Source: Ceratobasidium sp. AG-K (Eukaryota; Basidiomycota; Agaricomycetes; Cantharellales; Ceratobasidiaceae). From it: a stretch of 64,000 nucleotides of DNA. The stretch spans positions 1,550,001 through 1,614,000 of the forward strand of contig JAWNGF010000010.1 in the NCBI GenBank assembly GCA_037039685.1, given 5' to 3'. The notes under the pieces are model-generated. The model was not told the origin of the DNA, did not search any database, and saw only the letters and a program-made list of their open reading frames with translations. Positions within the stretch are counted from its first letter, which is position 1. Each line of letters starts with the position of its first letter. The position numbers were made by a program, and so were the translations under genes. Shown here piece after piece: positions 55,123 to 64,000 of the stretch.

Positions 55123-56014
55123 GGTCGTAGAGCTGGATCAGATGGCTCTATGGATCGGATATATGTCCATCCACCGTATTTCCAATTCGCTTATCCGTGC
55201 GGTTGGGTGTCTTCCGCACCACCCTCCCTTGGTGGTGGCTGCTGGGAGATAAGCGGCGCGAGTCTGTGTAGACTATACCTGGGTGTCTCTGTTGTCCATG
55301 GTATAGCTTAATCCATTTGGCCAGTAGGGACAAAGTGAATGGACAGCTCCTGGTCTAGGCACTTTCCCCGGATCCCCAAATCGGGGTTTTAATTCGGCTA
55401 AATTGTTTCGAATGTGAAACTGCCCGCTTCGAGTGTCCTCCGCGCGACTGCCGGCGCTCTGTCGTCCCGCCAGCCAGAGTCTGCAGCTCCGTTGGGGATG
55501 GTGCAACGCGTACCCACGCCGTCGATCGGCCGTCGGTTCCGACCACAAGAGAATCGAACATCCCATTCCGAATAGAAAATTTAGGACCGAGTATGTTCCA
55601 GCGGATGTTGTCATCTAGGCGCCTCGTACGGGAAATGACGACTGATGGGTCTCCGAACAAGTCCTATCACCTTGCTTTCAATGTGCGATACTGTAGATAT
55701 TGTCAGGGCTCGAGTGGGTGGTTGTCAAGATCAGGTCGACTGATAAATGTCTCTATTGAATTCACGCGATGCGTTCCACGTGGTACGATGTGCATATATC
55801 ATGACTATGGTGACAACTGTTGCGTCATCCGCACGTGCGGCTGAACTGAAAGTGAATGATCATACTTGTCTATAGCTATGAGATAGAGATAATGAATGAG
55901 AGCCAAACCCAGGTCCGTGTAATAGCAAAAACAAAACACTGTACACTCTAGCCTCGCGGATGTGGAATAAATAAATGCGTGATGGGTACGAATGAGAAGA
56001 GTGGATGCAAGCCT
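55123..56014. other. Intergenic, 0.9 kb
   Basis: Short minus-strand frames occur (55273-55660), one reading DDNIRWNILGPKFSIRNGMF, which could be a lone exon of an unknown gene. No start, partner exons or motif found. Confidence 0.3.
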
Positions 56015-57177
56015 TTACGGCCTGGAGAAGGTGGACATCAACTCGACTTGGCTACCTTTGGAGACAGGCTTGTAGGTGTCGATGTACCGAGGAGGCCAGG
56101 TGATCAAAAAGACACTGAAAAGGCGATGAGCAAATGAATTAGAATGATGAGATGGGCTTACCCGACCGAGACCCAGAGCATAGCGCAATCCATCATGTAA
56201 AAGTACTGCTCCTTGGTCGCAAGCGTACCATCCCGTCCTTGGGCGTTCTCAAGTGCACGGAACCCGGAGCGAATCTACTCAAGTCAGGACCGAGGATAGT
56301 ATTAGAACAGTCAACTTACGATGATGTTCTGGCAGCTAATGGCCATTGCAACGACCAACGCGAGCCAGTGGCGCATAATTCCCTGTGGACGGTTATTCCA
56401 CTCGTCCCGGCGCTCGGTCCACATCCGGTACACAAACAACCCAAAAATGGCTGTATACCCGAGGAATGAAATCATCTGCGCAATCAACCCAACCAAGAAC
56501 ACCTACCCCACCATTAGCGCCCTTCCAGTCCAACCAACAGAGTACACACCTTGCTCCCGATATTCCTCATATTGGCATTGTCACCTGCTGTCATTCCTCC
56601 ACCAGCGGCCTGAAGCATAAACGTCCCCACATCCGAAAACACAAACACCTTGGTCAAGAGTTGCGGCCGGATTGCGAGGTACTCGACCGCATCGAGGTGC
56701 ACGGCTAGGCGCCCGAGGAGCATGTATACGCCCGCAATGAATGCGCATGGGGAGAGGAGGGTGATTAGGTTCATTGTGGCGTATTTCATGACGCTTTCCA
56801 TATCGTTGGCGACCACTTTATATTCATTTCAGCTAGGTGTAATTAAGAAGTGGGTGTGGGGACTTACCGACGCGGAGAAAGAGGCCGAGGGCGTAGAAGG
56901 CGGAACCGATAATCATGGTGAGCATGTATCGTCCATAATGTTTGGTCGACCAAAAGACCATGCCGCCCACGAGAGCGAGCCAGAGTCCGCCGGCGATCAG
57001 TGCGGTGTTTTTGCTAGGCACGTACTTGAGAGCTACGCAAAATTGAGTAAGTGTGCACTAGTGTGCTAGAAGTCACTCACGGGTCTCCTTGGCCGTCGTA
57101 TCCTGAGCGAATACCTCGACACTCTGAACCAACAACCCACACACTACCGAAACTACAAAAGATTTAAAAGAAAACAT
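56015..57177 (-). CDS. RTA1-like multi-pass membrane protein
   Basis: Starts MFSFKSFVVSVVCGLLVQSV at 57177, a signal-anchor-like stretch. After an intron, YVPSKNTALIAGGLWLALVG and later exons give about seven hydrophobic segments. The motif VFVFSDVGTFMLQAAGGGM (about 56580-56650) is characteristic of the RTA1/lipid-translocating exporter-like family of fungi, which is linked to resistance to membrane-active compounds. Further segments are FLVGLIAQMISFLGYTAIFG and HWLALVVAMAISCQNIIV. The C-terminal exon has WPPRYIDTYKPVSKGSQVEL and ends at TAA 56015-56017. Introns are short. Substrate unknown; RTA1-domain name from motif memory. Confidence 0.78.
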
Positions 57178-57736
57178 CGTCCGTATCAATCAGGTGAAGT
57201 GTCCGTAGAAAGAGAAAACTGTTTGGTTTACAGCCTTTCGAGCCGTTCATATTTAAAGTAGAATAGCAAGCGGGAGTTAAACGAGTAAACCTAATCCGGG
57301 TCGCGCGAGGCGCGCGTTACGAATCGGTGGACAGCCACACGACGGATTCGCAGCCGCCAAGGAGACTTATTAGGCTGAGATACAAGTACAGGTCAAATTG
57401 CGGTTTATTTTTGATATAGGTAGATCACTGGCTGTCAGTGATGGGTCGAGCCGCAGCAGCCGCCGGTTCCAGGGGCAATGTATCCACTTGCGCGCGATCC
57501 ACCAGGCCGCCGAGGTTCGCACAGTTACAATACAAGGTTCGTTCGAGACAGTCGATGAATTTGAAGGGACATGATTTTATATTGCTGATTAGTGGTTAAT
57601 GTGGTCGAGTCCAAGGCCAGGCATCCCGATTGGGACACACGTCCGATGTGACACGTGCGCAATAAGCGCCGAGTTGTCCAAAAGTGAAAGATGAGCCAGT
57701 GACGTCAAACTTTTCAACCCCAACCACGACGTCAAC
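57178..57736. promoter_or_regulatory. Divergent intergenic region between RTA1-like and CPT/EPT genes
   Basis: 560 bases between two divergently transcribed genes, so it must hold both promoters. Apart from A/T-rich stretches (57240-57260, 57395-57420) no specific element was recognised. Confidence 0.4.
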
Positions 57737-59572
57737 ATGGGCCTCACTGGCGGCTACATACCCAAGCACGCCCTCGAGGGCTTGAAAAAGTACAAATATT
57801 CTGGTGTAGACAAGTAAGCATGATTCATTCCGTGTCATTCTGAACAGGCTGTAACGGGATTAAATAGGTCGCTTTTGAGCAACTATGTCCTTAACCCGTT
57901 CTGGAACCAGTTTGTCAAGCTGTGGCCGAAGAATGTTGCGCCTAATACCGTAAGTAATTATTATTCCTGGCTGGTTATAGCTAATGATGAGCTCGGTTAG
58001 ATTACATTCCTGGGCCTCTGTCTCGTGCTCTCAAATTTCGCTACGTTGTTATACTATGACGCTGCGTATCTTACTGAGAAAGGAGGGGCCGCCGGGCCCC
58101 CGAACTGGGTCTACTTTACGTGAGTGTGATGACTATTTCCCGTATCACTGAGTTGATATGCTCATAAACGACTCGTTTGTATCTAGCTGGGCTGCCGGCC
58201 TGTTCTGGTACCAGTCCTTTGACGCAATTGATGGGTATGCGACACTACTTTATTTGAAATTGTATTATGCTGAGCATACGTGTTACAGCAAACAAGCACG
58301 ACGAACGGGTATGGCTGGTCCGTTGGGCCAAATGTTCGACCATGGCTGCGACGCATTGAACACCACCGTACGTTAAGCCTCTTCCCCCAAACCGACCATA
58401 TTAAACTTATAAAATTCAAAGCTCGAATCGATTCTTGCTTGTCGAGCACTCAATCTCGGCCGATCCTGGTGGCCAATCGCCTCGCAAGTTGCAACGCTGG
58501 CCAACTTTTACCTTACCACGTGGGAAGAATTTCATACCGGCACTCTCTACTTGGGATATTTCTCCGGTCCGGTCGAGGGTATTATTCTGATTGTAATTTT
58601 ATATATTTTTACTGGATTTTTTGGTCAGTCCTTGGGCCGCATGATGGGCTCTAGACGCTGACCTCGGTCGGGTTGCAGGCACGTCAATCTGGGACCGCCC
58701 GGTTGCTGATTTCTTGCCGGGCGCGCTCAAGGGACTAGCTCAGGAGCTGCCTTTGAATGAGGCGTTCATGGTTGCCGGAGGGTTTGGATTGGCTGGGAAT
58801 ATTGCTGCCTCGTGAGTCTCAATCTTGCGCTCGCTACATGCCATCTCACTAAATTCGTATTTTAATTTTCGTTAATCTGGCTCGCTTCTTGCCTATCCCG
58901 ATCTCTATTCCACGTTACGCCAGGTACCTGAACGTCCGCAAATCCTGCCGTCAAAAGAAAGTCTCCACTCTTACTCCCCTCACCCGCCTTCTTCCTTTTG
59001 TCATCTCTACCGTGTTGCACGTCGTCTGGCTAGCTGCTCCTCTCACGCCTTCCACCCACCTCACCACGAACCCCATCACACCGGCCGACAGTACCGTCGA
59101 CTCGCACAAGGGATTCACCGCTGTTCAAGTCGCACCTGGCAAAGACTTGCTTCTCCACAGCCCGGCGTTTGTTCCATTCTTGTGTATGTGGGGATTGCAT
59201 TTTGCACACCAGGTCGGACGGATGATTCTGGCCCACGTCACTGGACAAAAGTTCCCCATGTTCAATGCGGGATGGGTTTGGGCGGCCGTGAGCGTGGTGG
59301 ATGCGTGGAGCTGGAGGCTCTTTGGCCGGTTAGTAGTCGAGCTTGGTTGATATAGCGCATATACTCATCCAATCTATCGTAGTGCGCCGATTCTGCACTC
59401 AAATCCGCTCGTCTTCATCCTCATTTCTCTCGCAGCTTCGTTCCTAGCCTATGCTAGATTTTGCACCGCGGTTATCAACGATATCACCAACTACCTCGGT
59501 ATCGCGTGCTTCACAGTCAGGAAAAAGGACGCCAACGGAGAGTGGTACGACGCCGTGAAGAAGGAAGAGTAA
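57737..59572 (+). CDS. Choline/ethanolamine phosphotransferase (CDP-alcohol phosphotransferase)
   Basis: Final step of the Kennedy pathway: transfers phosphocholine or phosphoethanolamine from CDP to diacylglycerol in the ER membrane. It starts [20 protein letters not shown], then [20 protein letters not shown] and [20 protein letters not shown]. The signature DG-x2-AR-x8-G-x3-D-x3-D is present as DG/KQ/AR...G...D...D and is split by an intron after the first DG (about 58232-58288). Later exons give [13 protein letters not shown], several hydrophobic helices and [18 protein letters not shown], ending with [14 protein letters not shown] and VKKEE at TAA 59570. About eight short introns. Whether it prefers choline or ethanolamine cannot be told. 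Confidence 0.88.
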
Positions 59573-59881
59573 AGGCCGTAAACGAATGCTGGAGCAATCG
59601 GAGAAATGCGATAAACGCGAGGTAATATCACGACCGATACGATACTTATACGTGGAACCTAAGGATAGACTGTAGTATAGTGTGTTGTATTTCAGGCATG
59701 TTCCCGTGAATTGGAATAATTGGAACCTTTTGCCATTGGTAAATTTACAACAGCATCATATTCACAGGGCTATTACATCGAAATACGGTCACAAGACGCA
59801 CGTAGCTCTGAATACCATAACATAAACTATGACTGCCCCTCTGGCCGAGGAGCAAACTTGCCCGCGGGTAGCAGGGGTATG
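59573..59881. other. Intergenic, about 300 bases
   Basis: Convergent 3' ends of the phosphotransferase gene and the first BTB-like gene; nothing recognised. Confidence 0.4.
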
Positions 59882-60450
59882 CTAGGTTGAGCTACTAGCC
59901 ACTCCCTGAGGAACACTAGTCGCCTGAGCAGCTAATGAAGGGGACAACTTAATTCCTTCACGATACCCCTTGGTATACTGAGCCTTTTCACGGACTTGCG
60001 CAATAGTGGTGAGGATATTATTTCCCAGGATTGCTCCCTCCGCCTCGGTAAGAGGCTCATCTCGCTCCTCTAGGGCAGAGATGGACTTGGAGCGCCATTC
60101 GGACAGCCCGTAATCGCGGCCGAGCCGAAATCTGTCGATGGGTTCCAAGGGGCGACGTTCGAGCTGTTGGGTCGTGTACGTCCGAAGGCCATGGTTATCG
60201 TATTTGGTCACAAGGTTCAGACAAGATTCGAGGGTCTGGAGATCGAAGTCGTGTGACTCGTATGGCCTTGAGTAATAAAGCACTGTTATTCTTTCGCTGA
60301 AGAGGGTTGCGGACATGTGCTCACTTGGCGTAAAGTACGGCTAACACCCCATGAACATCTTCAGCACTATCCTCCAGTGCGAGCAATAGGTAACCCTCGT
60401 CCTCATCTCTTGGAGCTGAATCTAACTTTGGTTCCAGGCCGTTGATTCAA
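59882..60450 (-). CDS. BTB-like family protein, copy 1 (5' end uncertain)
   Basis: Two exons visible. The first has LDSAPRDEDEGYLLLALEDS and DVHGVLAVLYA. After an intron (about 60266-60328) the second reads PYESHDFDLQTLESCLNLVT, KYDNHGLRTYTTQQL, DRFRLGRDYGLSEWRSKSI and a tail ending VASSST at 59882. This is the C-terminal half of the BTB-domain proteins expanded in Rhizoctonia-type fungi. The canonical BTB N-terminal core was not found. Immediately upstream a TGA (60447-60449) lies in frame, so the gene may be 5'-truncated or have another exon upstream. Family call is by sequence pattern. Confidence 0.5.
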
Positions 60451-60639
60451 ACGCGACTCAGGGCGGCCATGCACATGAATGGACACACATCATAGTTTGA
60501 CACATACAATTTGCTCCTATCCCGAAATGGAAGTTGTTATTCTGCGTTGCCACCGAGAATGGCTTGTGGATGACGACAATACCACAACCGATAGAATAAT
60601 ACATAAGTGACAATAACCGATTCAATTATGTATTCTTCC

Positions 60640-60970
60640 CCAAGATCTGCGGGCTATTCTAGGCGTCCCTCTGGTGGGATCCGGAGGTCCCACAACATTT
60701 ATGATATTCCGGTACTCGACTCCTTTTCGAAGTCCTTTCTGAAGGGTGCTGTAACACCTGGGACACTCCTATGTGTCGCCCTTTTTCATGCTGAAGCCTT
60801 TCTCGCTTTGCTGTAATATCGGAAAATACTACAAAGCCAAGTACGGACGCCTCTGCTTCGGCGATAGGGTCATCCCGTGTACATAGCTGTTCCATCGCGG
60901 TGGCCTGCCATTCAGATATGTTTTCGGTTTGTAAGCAACAACGGCGACCCGAGAAAACGAAGCGCATACA
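60640..60970 (-). pseudogene. BTB-like family fragment, copy 2
   Basis: Minus frame with ENISEWQATAMEQLCTRDDP, EAEASVLGFVVFSDITAKRE and LQHEKG, homologous to the C-terminal part of the neighbouring copies. The part equivalent to TLESCLKLATKY is missing or unreadable upstream, so I take it as a truncated relic. Confidence 0.45.
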
Positions 60971-61095
60971 TCCTCAAACATGTTGCGACTGCAGCTCCAT
61001 TTGTTCTAAATGTTACGTTTACAAGAGATGTTACACACATCAAGGGGATAGATCTACTCAAAGTAGCAGGGCACAGGTAAATTCATGAAAAGGAG

Positions 61096-61830
61096 TCATT
61101 GCGCTGAAACCGGATTGATACCCCAAGCTTGACTTAATTGGGCTGCAGCCTGGGGTTTATCAGGCAGTTCAGCCAGCTGTTTCTTCAGACGGGAATTAAA
61201 TGCGGAAGGCAAGCCTTTGACAATTCTGATACTCTCCGCCCCTGATGTAGGCATTAGCCCCCCTAATATCCTTGCTTCTTGCCCCTTCTGATACTGGAGT
61301 TTCTCCCGCTCGGCGGCAATATCGGTAAACTGTTTAGAACCGAGAATGAATGCTTCAGCCGCGGTAAGGGGCTCGCCCCGCGAGGACAAGATGCGGATGG
61401 CTATCGTTCCCCATTCGCCTATGTCATAATCTCTCCCCAGCCGGAATTGTTCGACCGCCTCCAGTGACTGTTGGCCAAGCTGGTTGATAGTATAACTCCG
61501 AAGCTCAGGGTTGTTGTACTTAGTCGCGAGCTTGAGACATGATTCGAGAGTTTTGGCATCGAAATTCCGTGGCTCGTATGGCCTTGATAGCAGATGCGGT
61601 TATTGCCTTGAGATGTATGGAATAAAAGTAGAAGCTTACTTGATATAGAGCATCAAGAACATATTCCAAACATCTTGAACGGTTTCTTCCAGAACAAGTC
61701 ATTTGATGTGGCCTTCTGCATTCGGCGCGTTCTCGAACTTGGGACCTAATTCTTTAAAGTCTCGAAGCATGTCCTGATGTAACCAGTAACACAAATCTCC
61801 AACCTGTAAACATTCGTCAATGAGAGGTAA
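61096..61830 (-). pseudogene. BTB-like family member, copy 3, with a TGA
   Basis: Upstream exon (about 61640-61780) reads MLRDFKELGPKFENAPNAEG, then HIK, TGA (61699-61701), LVLEETVQDVWNMFLMLYI. After an intron come PYEPRNFDAKTLESCLKLAT, KYNNPELRSYTINQL, EQFRLGRDYDIGEWGTIAI, LTAAEAFILGSKQFTDIAAE and a tail to NPVSAQ at 61096. The TGA is what C-to-T in CGA would produce, as in the retroelements. If it is a true mutation the gene is dead. If the exon is not used, the downstream frame is intact. Confidence 0.5.
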
Positions 61831-62754
61831 TGCCTAAGGATGCTCTGCCTACCCTCAAGTGAAGATCCGCTCCAGAGTATTTGAAATCGGGGTCTACCTG
61901 GTGGCCGTCGTCATTCTCGTGCAATGCTGGATTGTGTTGATTGGGGGTAAGTGTGTCAGCTCACATTTGGCTACAGCATACCGACAAACTGAGATGCGTT
62001 CGGCGACAAATTCGAACCTACCTGAGTTTGCCAGGCTTGGTGACACCTAGGTGGGCTTGGCGAGGCCAGTGTCCTGTTTCAGCGACATCCCTTGAAAGTC
62101 GGAGTGGCTTGATGCGCCATGACCCATGCTGCCCGATCCACGAAGACCGGACGCGGAAGAAGATTGCTTGTTGCTCATCGTTATTTGGATTCGCTTCAGT
62201 CATTCATGCGTTGTCAATATTAACTTGTATTCATATGGCAATACTACGCACCGTCAGAGATGTAACCAAAGATTTAATCTAGGAAAAGTGTCCAAAGAAT
62301 GGTGCAAAAGGTAATAGTTGAGTGTTGAGCGTTGTTGCCATCGTGGGGCTTTTGTACCCACCCCAGCCACACACTGACAGAGCGGACATAGGAGGCGCGC
62401 TCATGACTGGCAACAAATTGATGGAGGACGGCATAGCGCGGCCTTAGCTACGGTGGTGGCGAACTAAATGAAGTTGTTTGACAGGAGACAACGACACCCT
62501 AAAATTACTCAGATAACTTGGTGCATACATGTCGAAGAAAGAACGGAGATTTTGAAATAAAGACCTGCCACGGGGCGATCAAATATCATTCTGGAAATTG
62601 TCGTCCCATCTGTGATGACCTAGTGGCTGACTATTAACTTGTCCTGCCTCTGACGAAAGAACCTATATGCTAAAAAGGATAAACAAAGGCGTGATTATGC
62701 TTTCACTGTAAGATCCATGTCAATACATAAGGAAATACTTCTTTTGGGGGTATC
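61831..62754. other. Intergenic, 0.9 kb
   Basis: No supported feature between BTB-like copies 3 and 4; short open frames only. Confidence 0.35.
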
Positions 62755-63747
62755 CTATAGCACTTGCGATCGTCCGTCAAGTTTGCCTTTTTCATACTGC
62801 ATCGTCTCTCGCTTTGCCGCAATGTCAGCAAATAGCTCAAACCCGAGTACGGATGCTTCTTCTTTGGTGATAGGTTCGGCTCGCGTATATAGCTGGTCCA
62901 TTACCGTGACTTGCCATCCAGTTATATTGTAATCGCGCGCAAGCTGAAACCGCTGGATGGTTGCCGGTGAAAGCTCATCGAGGTGCTTGATAGCATATTC
63001 TCTGAGATACGCATGATTATACTTTGTTGCGAGTTTCAGAAGTGATTCGAGAGTATCAAGATCAAATGCGTGAAGCTTTGATAACTCTGGGGAGTAGCTA
63101 TATACCAGTTTGAGAAAGAAGAGAAAAGTAAGCTTGATAAACGAACGCTTACCCGCCAGTAGCGCATAAAATATTTAACATGTTGCCCAGGTCTTCAGGG
63201 CTGTCATCAAGCCAAAGTCGGATCTCTCTGACCTGTCACAGGAAGTCGGGGGCTGTACCGAACATAATTAATGTTAAATCGCTCACCTGGGCATCCCGCT
63301 TCTCACCCTCGGACCTAGTGTCTCGGCTACCTAGAGTGCGCTCGTACGAATCACGAGATCCCTCAGACTCCAGAGATGACTCCGAGCTCGCGCTCTTCCC
63401 TTCATCCCCAGTTCCCCATTCGGTCTCTTCCGCTTCTGGCTCTGAGCTATAGTACCCATCCTCATCAAGCTCAACGAATAAAATCCGCCCCGAACTCGCT
63501 ACCTCGTTTTGCGCGCAGTTGACTGTGAGGTAGCACTAAAGTTAGTTACCGCCACTGATGACGGTCTTCATCTTCACCTAAACTAGTGAGGGTTACCTCG
63601 GGAATTTCGTATTCTTTTTGGGTGATCTTGCCTGGGGCCTTGGGTGATTCCTGTGGATCGGATTGGAGTTCTGCGTTCTAGTTAGTTCTTATCACAGGTC
63701 CGGGCACTCGAGGTCGAGCCACCTGAAAACGTTTCTTCTTGATCCAT
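62755..63747 (-). CDS. BTB-like family protein, copy 4
   Basis: Most complete copy. It starts MDQEETFS at 63747 with short 5' exons (NAELQSDPQESPKAPGKITQ, then YLTVNCAQNEVASSGRILFV). An acidic, Ser-rich stretch (about 63290-63480, SESSLESEGSRDSYERT) follows, then REIRLWLDDSPEDLGNMLNI. After an intron come YSPELSKLHAFDLDTLESLL, KYNHAYLREYAIKHLDEL, QRFQLARDYNITGWQVTVMD, EEASVLGFELFADIAAKRE and KLDGRSQVL with stop at 62755. No stop codon in the exons as read. The acidic insert is not in copies 1-3. Probable protein-interaction role by family; specifics unknown. Confidence 0.5.
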
Positions 63748-64000
63748 TAAATCACGAGACTAGGTATCGAACGAATTATGATCAAGACTCGATGCCGTTG
63801 ATCGCCGGCGTAATTATGGTAAATTTAACGAGATAAAGAAGTGTGTGTGGTCGGGATCCGGATCACGTGGGATTAGTTGACTCGGGTTTGTAAGCTGGTG
63901 ATCACCAAAGAGGCAAAGCGCATACACTCCGAATACGGGCGCATGCTCTACTCCAAGACGTCCTGAAGGTAGCCAACCGAGTCAAAGTCGCACATGGGCC
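63748..64000. other. Window end, upstream of BTB-like copy 4
   Basis: Probable promoter of copy 4; no feature recognised. Confidence 0.3.

Overview
The window looks like nuclear DNA of a filamentous basidiomycete, probably an Agaricomycete close to Rhizoctonia/Ceratobasidiaceae. Genes carry many 45-60 base GT..AG introns. The gene content fits too: secreted tyrosinases, a GH28 pectinase, RTA1 and DUF2306 membrane proteins, a BTB-like gene array, chromodomain Ty3/gypsy elements and a Ty1/copia element. The species is an inference from gene content.

Left part (about 1-13.3 kb), all minus strand: tyrosinase 1, a GH28 rhamnogalacturonase-like enzyme, tyrosinase 2 (with a 13-base microexon and an apparent one-base frameshift), a single-pass membrane protein, a DUF2306 protein, and the 3' exons of a gene ending in a CBM5/12 chitin-binding module.

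Centre (13.3-39.9 kb): nested retrotransposons. A Ty1/copia element (13300-39862, TSD ctggc) sits in what I read as an intron of the chitin-binding gene. A Ty3/gypsy chromovirus (element A, 13703-35358, TSD gaagg) sits in the copia gag. Two more copies of the same gypsy family (B 17155-24378, minus; C 25787-33011, plus) sit in element A. The 1.4 kb of A between B and C is inverted. Target-site duplications and LTR U3 types only pair up when that piece is flipped back, so B and C have recombined (or the assembly has flipped it). All in-frame stops I could place in these elements are TGA at sites expected to be CGA, which points to CpG-restricted C-to-T decay. The gypsy family has self-priming, a candidate -1 frameshift site and a conserved third ORF of unknown function.

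Right part (39.9-64 kb): 5' exons of the split chitin-binding gene, a second DUF2306 gene, a VOC/glyoxalase-like gene, a zinc-finger gene with a frameshift in finger 2, two tandemly duplicated membrane-protein genes, a siroheme-synthesis gene joining a dehydrogenase-like domain to uroporphyrinogen-III methyltransferase, an RTA1-like gene, a choline/ethanolamine phosphotransferase and an array of four BTB-like genes or relics. There are no operons. The only plausible functional neighbourhood is the tyrosinase / pectinase / tyrosinase trio.
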